From NCBI GenBank assembly GCA_003514765.1, contig DOOY01000091.1, positions 1 to 6,081 on the forward strand: a stretch of DNA of 6,081 nucleotides. Reading direction: 5' to 3'. Shown one piece after another: positions 1-6,081 of the stretch. The stretch's first letter is position 1; every line of letters begins with the position of its first letter. A program made the position numbers and the translations under genes. The notes beneath the pieces were generated by a model, which was not told the DNA's origin, made no database searches, and was given only the letters and a program-made list of their open reading frames with translations. This DNA comes from Nitrosomonas sp. Lineage in GTDB: Bacteria > Pseudomonadota > Gammaproteobacteria > Burkholderiales > Nitrosomonadaceae.

Positions 1-2
1 GT

Positions 3-65
3 GTTACAGTTATTTATGAACGACTCTTATACAACCCAGTTGCTTTGGATGTGCATACCAGGTAA
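3..65 (+). CDS. possible C-terminal tail of an upstream gene (partial)
   Basis: The frame starting at base 3 is open from the window edge for 20 codons and ends at a TAA at 63-65. The tail reads as an ordinary mixed protein end (…YERLLYNPVALDVHTR). Frame 1 is also open, to a TGA at 73-75, but its peptide is less protein-like. With so few codons, neither frame can be proved coding and no family can be named. It is listed only because a plus-strand gene ending here would explain the window's left edge. Confidence 0.22.
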   Translation, partial: VTVIYERLLYNPVALDVHTR

Positions 66-187
66 AAAATCATGAAAACTTGACCGTATCTTAAATCTGT
101 TTACCAAAAGAACGCTACAGCCATGAGATTCACATGCCGTTATTTTAAGGAGATTTATTCAGTCATTGCCGCGTTCTATCTATCAGC
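66..187 (+). other. non-coding leader upstream of the DUF2059-like gene
   Basis: No credible gene is seen here. Two weak promoter-like pairs can be drawn: TTGCTT (40-45) with TAAAAA (63-68) at 17 bases, and TTGACC (80-85), which has no good -10 at the right distance. A strong Shine-Dalgarno-like AAGGAG lies at 147-152 but is too far from the ATG at 188 (35 bases) to serve it. In the frame of the 188 ATG there is no ATG, GTG or TTG between the TAA at 146-148 and position 188. Confidence 0.4.
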
Positions 188-208
188 ATGACATCTCACA
201 CTTCTGAC

Positions 209-213
209 GAGGA
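209..213 (+). promoter_or_regulatory. ribosome binding site deciding the 224 start
   Basis: GAGGA sits 10 bases before the ATG at 224. The upstream in-frame ATG at 188 has no purine-rich site at a usable distance. This, with the position of the signal sequence, favours 224. Confidence 0.55.
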
Positions 214-223
214 AAAAATAACG

Positions 224-1132
224 ATGAAATTTTATGCAAGAAGAATCTCAATGGTAATCTGCAGTGTCGCTATACTTGGCTGTGGCGGATGGTTTACCTG
301 GCAAGCTTTATCGGATGGACAACTACCGTTGCCAGTATCACATGCCGAAGCAGCCATCAGGCCTGCGCCTTCCCTGTCTGTGGCATCGTCATCGGATGAA
401 TTGATCGGCAAGATTATTACCCTTTCCGGTTTGCAAAAACAGGTTGAAGAGATTGGTGATAAGTTATTGGAAACCATTCGTCAGTCACCGGACAAACCGG
501 ATGATCCGGTTATAGCCATAGAAATTGAAAAAATTGTAGCGGAATCATACAAACCCGAACATTTTCATCAGCGCCTCCGGGAAGCGCTTAAGGAAGATTT
601 TGATCGCGGAAGGATTGAAAAACTAGTGCAGGCACTCAGCACACCGCTGATGAAAAGAATCACTGAAATAGAGGGGCGAGAATTTGACCTCCATATGCTT
701 GAGGCTTTTATTGAAAAGGTGATTCGGGAACCTTTGCCGACATATCGCCTGCACTTGTTACAGGCGTTAGAATCAGTCACCCATACAACAAAATTTGCCA
801 TCGAATTGACGGTGGGTGTGAAACGGGCGATGCTGATGGGTCTCGTCAATAATGATGATGCTGAAGCAATGACCGTATTTGATACAAAACTGAACGAACA
901 GAAAAAAGAAATGACTGAAAAGATGTACCCTGCCATGGTTATAACGATGGCATATGTTTATCAAGAACTGAATGATGCGGAACTTGATGCGTATGTTCAG
1001 TTCTATCTGACTGAGGAAGGCAATTGGTTTATTACGCAATCAGTCAATGCACTGGCTGCAGCTTTTCATGCCGGCTCACTGCAGACCGGCAAACGGATCG
1101 CGGAATTGACCATGACCAAGAAAACCAAGTAA
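224..1132 (+). CDS. uncharacterised exported protein, possible lipoprotein, DUF2059-like C-terminus
   Basis: I do not recognise a characterised protein. The frame opens at an ATG at 188, but I prefer the ATG at 224 (302 residues). It has a GAGGA ribosome site at 209-213, 10 bases upstream, whereas 188 has none, and it puts the export signal right at the N-terminus. From that start, K2 and R6-R7 precede a hydrophobic stretch (residues 8-20) ending in ILGC, which fits a lipobox with Cys20 as the lipidated residue. Alternatives are a type I signal cut near SHA (39-41) or an uncleaved anchor. Residues 55-240 are mostly charged and probably helical. Around residues 235-275 the pattern (AYVYQELNDAELDAYVQFY, then EEG) resembles DUF2059, whose members have an El..y..FY....G motif. 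Export to the periplasm or outer membrane is inferred; the role is unknown. The gene converges on def, whose stop lies 101 bases beyond its own TAA. Confidence 0.8.
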   Translation: MKFYARRISMVICSVAILGCGGWFTWQALSDGQLPLPVSHAEAAIRPAPSLSVASSSDELIGKIITLSGLQKQVEEIGDKLLETIRQSPDKPDDPVIAIEIEKIVAESYKPEHFHQRLREALKEDFDRGRIEKLVQALSTPLMKRITEIEGREFDLHMLEAFIEKVIREPLPTYRLHLLQALESVTHTTKFAIELTVGVKRAMLMGLVNNDDAEAMTVFDTKLNEQKKEMTEKMYPAMVITMAYVYQELNDAELDAYVQFYLTEEGNWFITQSVNALAAAFHAGSLQTGKRIAELTMTKKTK

Positions 1133-1233
1133 TCATGCATCGACATTGAAATTAACAACCGCTGCAGATGCGTAGATTATTGCAAGAACACCGATGCAAC
1201 CCCTGCGCATTCTTGCCCAATCGGACAAAACTT
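1133..1233. other. convergent intergenic gap without a classical terminator
   Basis: This gap separates the two converging genes. It holds two modest inverted repeats: GCAAGAA (1182-1188) with TTCTTGC (1210-1216), loop 21 bases, and TGCATCG (1136-1142) with CGATGCA (1192-1198), loop 49 bases. Neither is GC-rich and neither is followed by a run of T on either strand, so I do not call a Rho-independent terminator. Termination may be Rho-dependent or lie inside the opposing gene. Confidence 0.45.
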
Positions 1234-1767
1234 CTACTCATCCAGGACTGCTTGTTCGGGAAACAGTACATCGGCAAATCCAAATGTGCGAAAATCCCTG
1301 ATGCGCATAGGATAAAGAATACCTTGCAAATGGTCGCATTCATGCTGCGCAACGCGCGCATGAAAACCATCCACTTGGCGGTCAATAACACGGCCATATT
1401 GATCAAAACCCTGATACCGCAAATGGGTATAGCGTGGCACTTTACCGCGTAAGCCAGGAACGCTCAAACAACCCTCCCAGTCTTCCTCCATTTCATCGGA
1501 CAAAGGAGTGAGCTGCGGATTGACCAGCACGGTAAAAGGCACTTCACCTGCATCCGGATAGCGCTGATTTTCTTTAAAACCGAAAATGACCACCTGCAGA
1601 CCGGCTCCAATCTGCGGCGCAGCAAGCCCGGCGCCATTAAGAGAAGCCATTGTATCCTGCATATCCTGAATCAATTCATTGAGTTCAGGCGTGTTGAATT
1701 GCTCTACTTGACTCGCCACTTCCAGCAGCAGCGGTTCGCCCATTTTGAGTACCGGTCTAATCGCCAT
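1234..1767 (-). CDS. def: peptide deformylase
   Basis: Removes the formyl group from the N-terminal methionine of new proteins at the ribosome exit, before methionine aminopeptidase acts. The 177-residue product carries all three family motifs: [10 protein letters not shown] (45-54), EGCLS (98-102) with metal ligand Cys100, and the HECDH metal site (142-146) with ligands His142 and His146 and catalytic Glu143. The EGCLS form is that of bacterial type I enzymes, and the length is normal for the family. The ATG lies inside the end of the upstream phosphorylase gene (11-base overlap, other frame), which suggests translational coupling; only a weak TTGGTG-like ribosome site precedes it. It is the last gene of the minus-strand cluster. 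Many proteobacteria also carry a def next to fmt, so this could be a second copy, but the window cannot tell. Confidence 0.97.
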   Translation of the reverse strand: MAIRPVLKMGEPLLLEVASQVEQFNTPELNELIQDMQDTMASLNGAGLAAPQIGAGLQVVIFGFKENQRYPDAGEVPFTVLVNPQLTPLSDEMEEDWEGCLSVPGLRGKVPRYTHLRYQGFDQYGRVIDRQVDGFHARVAQHECDHLQGILYPMRIRDFRTFGFADVLFPEQAVLDE

Positions 1768-2503
1768 TACAGTGCACCAATTGTTCTATTATATTTCTAA
1801 CATGAACCATCGCCTGCTCCAGAACCGCATAAATTTTGTTTAATGGAATAGCCGTGACATTGGCACCACGCCCGGCGGCATGGTTCGCGACAACGGCAAG
1901 TGTCGCATAATTCAGACCCAGCTCCCTGGCCAGCGCCGTTTCCGGCATTCCGGTCATACCAACCATGTCGGCACCATCGCCGTCCAGGCGGTTTATTTCG
2001 GCGGCTGTTTCCAGTCGCGGCCCTTGTATGGCAGCATAAACGCCGCCATCGACGACGGATTCCCCGGCCAGCTTAGCCGCTTTCAAGAGCCGGGCACGTG
2101 TTACCGAACAATACGGATGCGTAAAATCGATATGGGTCACAGGCTGGTCGGTGCTGTCAAAATAAGTGAAATCACGGCCATGGGTATAATCGATAATTTG
2201 ATCTGGTATGACTAGGCTGCCCGGCGTCAGGTTTTCTCGAACCCCCCCCACTGTGGCAACCGCAACGACATGCTGCGGTTGCAATGTATTCAAGGCCCAT
2301 AAATTGGCGCGATAATTAATCTGATGCGGCGGGATAGTATGGCCATGCCCGTGCCGCGCCAGAAAAACAATCTCCCGATCGTTTATTTTGCCGAAAGTAA
2401 ACGGCCCGGAAGGTTCACCATACGGTGTTCGTATGATTTGCCGATGTGATATTTCCAGACAGGATAGCTGTGTCATGCCACTGCCGCCGATAATAGCCAG
2501 CAT
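1757..2503 (-). CDS. S-methyl-5'-thioinosine (or methylthioadenosine) phosphorylase
   Basis: Member of the PNP/MTAP family of trimeric nucleoside phosphorylases, 248 residues, cytosolic. It cleaves a methylthio-purine nucleoside with phosphate to free base plus methylthioribose 1-phosphate. Visible motifs are the phosphate loop GGSG (6-9), TPYG..SG (26-33), ARHGHGH (49-55), [12 protein letters not shown] (60-71), GGVRE (86-90), QGPRLET (160-166) and MTGMPE (183-188). In human MTAP two Asp residues (TDYDCW) read the adenine amino group. Here the aligned stretch is ANHAAG with Asn207 and Ala209, as I recall for the Pseudomonas aeruginosa MTI phosphorylase PA3004 and for 6-oxopurine PNPs. I therefore infer methylthioinosine as substrate and hypoxanthine as product; annotation as plain MTAP (mtnP) is the alternative. 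It starts 3 bases after the hpt stop and overlaps def. Residues 85-88 are encoded by an unusual run of eight G (plus-strand C run at 2242-2249). Confidence 0.92.
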   Translation of the reverse strand: MLAIIGGSGMTQLSCLEISHRQIIRTPYGEPSGPFTFGKINDREIVFLARHGHGHTIPPHQINYRANLWALNTLQPQHVVAVATVGGVRENLTPGSLVIPDQIIDYTHGRDFTYFDSTDQPVTHIDFTHPYCSVTRARLLKAAKLAGESVVDGGVYAAIQGPRLETAAEINRLDGDGADMVGMTGMPETALARELGLNYATLAVVANHAAGRGANVTAIPLNKIYAVLEQAMVHVRNIIEQLVHCNGD

Positions 2504-2506
2504 AGT

Positions 2507-3064
2507 TTATTTTCCCGGTTCTGAAGGTAATGCGTAAATCGCCGGCAAGTTTCGCCAGGCACCGTGTATATCCATACCAAAGCCAAATACATAACGATCT
2601 GGCAAAGTCAATCCGACAAAATCCGCCTGAAAAGATTTCACTCTGCCGATATCCTTATCGACCAGCACCGCACTATAAAACGAGCGCGCACCGCAATCGA
2701 GCACTTTTTTGCGAATTTCCGCCAAAGTAATGCCTTCATCCAAAATATCATCGATTACCAGAACGACCTGATCTTTTATTGCATCTTGAGGAAACATCAG
2801 CCAGTTTATCTCTCCACCGTTTATTTTATTATGGTAGCGCGATATCTGCACGTAATCAAAATTCAGCGGAAACATCAATTTCGGTAACAGATGTCCGGAA
2901 AATACTATGCCGCCTTTCATGACGCATAATACCAACGGACACTGTGTTGACAATTTATCCGTGATTTCATCCGCCAAGCGCTGCACCGTTGATTCAATCG
3001 TTTCCGCAGAATAAATTAAATCAGCGGTTTGTAAAATTTGTTGGATCTGTTCACGCGTCAGCAT
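2507..3064 (-). CDS. hpt: hypoxanthine/guanine phosphoribosyltransferase
   Basis: Purine salvage enzyme that joins hypoxanthine (or guanine) to PRPP, giving IMP (or GMP) and pyrophosphate in the cytosol. The 185-residue product has the type I PRTase signature VLVIDDILDEGITL (101-114), in which the two Asp and the following loop bind PRPP. It also has the MKGG loop (49-52), a flexible-loop SRY (75-77), the LVDKD base-binding stretch (134-138) with the expected Lys, and RYVFGFGMD (157-165), matching the FvvGyGlD element of HPRTs. Length is typical. The ATG at 3064 is preceded by no clear ribosome site and lies 6 bases after the ligA stop, so translation probably depends on coupling to ligA. The next gene begins 3 bases later and encodes an enzyme that may supply its hypoxanthine. 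Preference between hypoxanthine, guanine and xanthine cannot be read from the sequence. Confidence 0.95.
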   Translation of the reverse strand: MLTREQIQQILQTADLIYSAETIESTVQRLADEITDKLSTQCPLVLCVMKGGIVFSGHLLPKLMFPLNFDYVQISRYHNKINGGEINWLMFPQDAIKDQVVLVIDDILDEGITLAEIRKKVLDCGARSFYSAVLVDKDIGRVKSFQADFVGLTLPDRYVFGFGMDIHGAWRNLPAIYALPSEPGK

Positions 3065-3070
3065 AAGAAA

Positions 3071-5233
<2,163 letters not shown>

Positions 5234-5257
5234 TTATGCATGACCACTTTAATGACT

Positions 5258-5266
5258 ATTATACCA
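5258..5266 (-). promoter_or_regulatory. ligA: candidate extended -10 promoter for the ligA cluster (distal)
   Basis: On the minus strand this reads TGGTATAAT, a perfect TATAAT with the TGN extension that can act without a good -35. No -35 match is visible at 16-18 bases. It would start transcription near 5251, with a leader of about 150 bases containing the proximal promoter. Confidence 0.4.
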
Positions 5267-5312
5267 ATCATATTAACACCGGGTATTGGGTCGGCTTCCT
5301 GATCATGAGCAC

Positions 5313-5342
5313 TTGTGTTCTCCTGCATAATTTCAGTATAAA
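5313..5342 (+). promoter_or_regulatory. candidate promoter for the DUF2914-like gene
   Basis: TTGTGT (5313-5318) and TATAAA (5337-5342) are spaced by 18 bases. The -10 is a 5 of 6 match and the -35 only 3 of 6. A start near 5349 would give a leader of about 25 bases before the ATG at 5374. Confidence 0.4.
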
Positions 5343-5373
5343 ATAAGTTCTCAAGCTTGGGTCTAAGTCTAAT

Positions 5374-6081
5374 ATGTCCGATAATAAACTGAAAATTCGT
5401 ATACAAATCCAACAACCTAAAGCACCTGGGGCTGCTGAAGCGCCAGAAGTGCCGGAAGCAACTGAAATAACGGAAACGCCTGTTCCCGATGATGACCTGC
5501 AGTATACGCAGCAGATATTCGAAAAACCGCCGCTTGACTGGCATAAGATTGCACTGGCGCTGTTGCTGCTAGTCGTAATTTCAGGCGCAATCGGCTATTT
5601 GCTCTTTGGCCGGAGCGACAGTCCCGTGAATAATGACGAAACCTTTACAGACACCGGAAATACCCCTGATTTAACGGCAAATTTTAATCAATTTAGTGAT
5701 GACAACACTGTTAAATCCTCACCTGTTTTACAATCCGAATCCGAGTCTGAACTAGACGACGCAACACTTGTAGAAGAGGCACAAGAAAGCATACAGCCTG
5801 ATACGTTTAAACCCAAGTCCAAACCGGGCCATGCCATAAAAACAACGCCAATGCCGCCAATACCGGACACGAAACCGGATTATAAAGCAGACAATGCCCA
5901 ACAGACAGCACTGCAAAATGGCAATAGCACGACAGCACCTGCAACAATTGTTCCGGATGCGGCAAACCATCCCCAAGTTGCACGCGCACAACTGACGCAT
6001 GCGATCCGGAACCGCGAACCGGTAGACGAAACCAATCATATTCAGCTTAAACAAGACGCCGGTAGCGCAAACGCCACAAAT
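5374..6081 (+). CDS. single-pass membrane protein, start of a DUF2914-like domain (3' end outside window)
   Basis: The frame is open for 236 codons from ATG 5374 to the last base, so the gene is cut by the window edge. An in-frame TAA at 5344-5346 with no other start codon between makes 5374 the first possible start; the ribosome site is weak (GGG at 5359-5361). Residues 1-55 are a cytoplasm-like head with an Ala/Pro/Glu-rich part (15-40). Residues 59-79 form one strongly hydrophobic helix (IALALLLLVVISGAIGYLLFG). Residues 80-198 are a polar, Pro/Ser/Thr/Asp/Asn-rich linker that looks disordered. From about residue 201, VARAQLTHAIRNREPVDE matches my memory of how DUF2914 domains begin (RA.lt..i..rEPvd). 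The function of DUF2914 is not known to me. By topology the domain would lie in the periplasm. The gene is divergent from ligA, and a functional link to it is not implied. Confidence 0.82.
   Translation, partial: MSDNKLKIRIQIQQPKAPGAAEAPEVPEATEITETPVPDDDLQYTQQIFEKPPLDWHKIALALLLLVVISGAIGYLLFGRSDSPVNNDETFTDTGNTPDLTANFNQFSDDNTVKSSPVLQSESESELDDATLVEEAQESIQPDTFKPKSKPGHAIKTTPMPPIPDTKPDYKADNAQQTALQNGNSTTAPATIVPDAANHPQVARAQLTHAIRNREPVDETNHIQLKQDAGSANATN

Noticed and set aside
188..223. ATG at 188 as the start of the exported-protein gene
   Set aside because: It has no ribosome site at a usable distance and puts 12 polar, acidic residues before the signal sequence. The ATG at 224 is better on both counts, though 188 is not excluded.
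1182..1216. Inverted repeat GCAAGAA/TTCTTGC as a bidirectional terminator
   Set aside because: The stem is only 7 bp and AT-rich, the loop is 21 bases, and no T-run follows on either strand.
1168..1452. Plus-strand 94-codon open frame overlapping def
   Set aside because: It is antisense to the conserved catalytic part of peptide deformylase, and its residues look like a reverse-frame translation.
5268..5324. Minus-strand AGGAG (5324-5320) with a GTG at 5312 opening a 14-codon leader-like frame that ends at 5268
   Set aside because: The spacing is good, but the peptide shows no attenuator-type residue run, no hairpin series follows, and it lies upstream of the likely ligA promoters; chance is the simpler explanation.
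5752..6054. Minus-strand 100-codon Cys/Arg-rich open frame
   Set aside because: It is an antisense shadow of the plus-strand membrane-protein gene, whose frame is open throughout with sensible topology.

Overview
This window looks like chromosomal DNA of a betaproteobacterium of moderate GC content, with a Nitrosomonas-like member as the best guess. The guess rests on the character of the LigA, deformylase and DUF2914-type proteins; there is no rRNA or other decisive marker, so it is an inference. I see no tRNA or rRNA gene, insertion sequence, CRISPR array, integrase or other mobile-element sign.

Layout: positions 1-187 are mostly non-coding, perhaps holding the last ~20 codons of a gene that starts outside the window. 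A plus-strand gene (224-1132; the frame is open from an ATG at 188) encodes an unassigned exported protein, possibly a lipoprotein, with a C-terminal part resembling DUF2059. It meets the minus-strand cluster tail to tail across about 100 bases. The cluster reads right to left: ligA (NAD-dependent DNA ligase, 5101-3071), hpt (hypoxanthine/guanine phosphoribosyltransferase, 3064-2507), a methylthio-purine-nucleoside phosphorylase that looks like the thioinosine-specific type (2503-1757), and def (peptide deformylase, 1767-1234). Gaps are 6 and 3 bases, and the last pair overlaps by 11 bases, so this is very probably one transcription unit. On the far side of a 272-base divergent intergenic region, a plus-strand gene begins at 5374 and runs off the window end. 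Its product is a single-pass membrane protein with a disordered linker and the beginning of what looks like a DUF2914 domain.

How the genes fit together: the clearest functional link is between hpt and the phosphorylase. The phosphorylase has Asn and Ala where adenine-specific MTA phosphorylases have two Asp residues, so it probably releases hypoxanthine from methylthioinosine. Hpt would turn that hypoxanthine into IMP. This would be a two-enzyme purine salvage branch for the methylthioadenosine by-product of polyamine and related synthesis. LigA and Def are housekeeping enzymes that share the operon without an obvious pathway link. I found no convincing new system; the points most worth checking are the salvage pair, a G8 tract inside the phosphorylase gene, and the two uncharacterised envelope proteins that flank the cluster.
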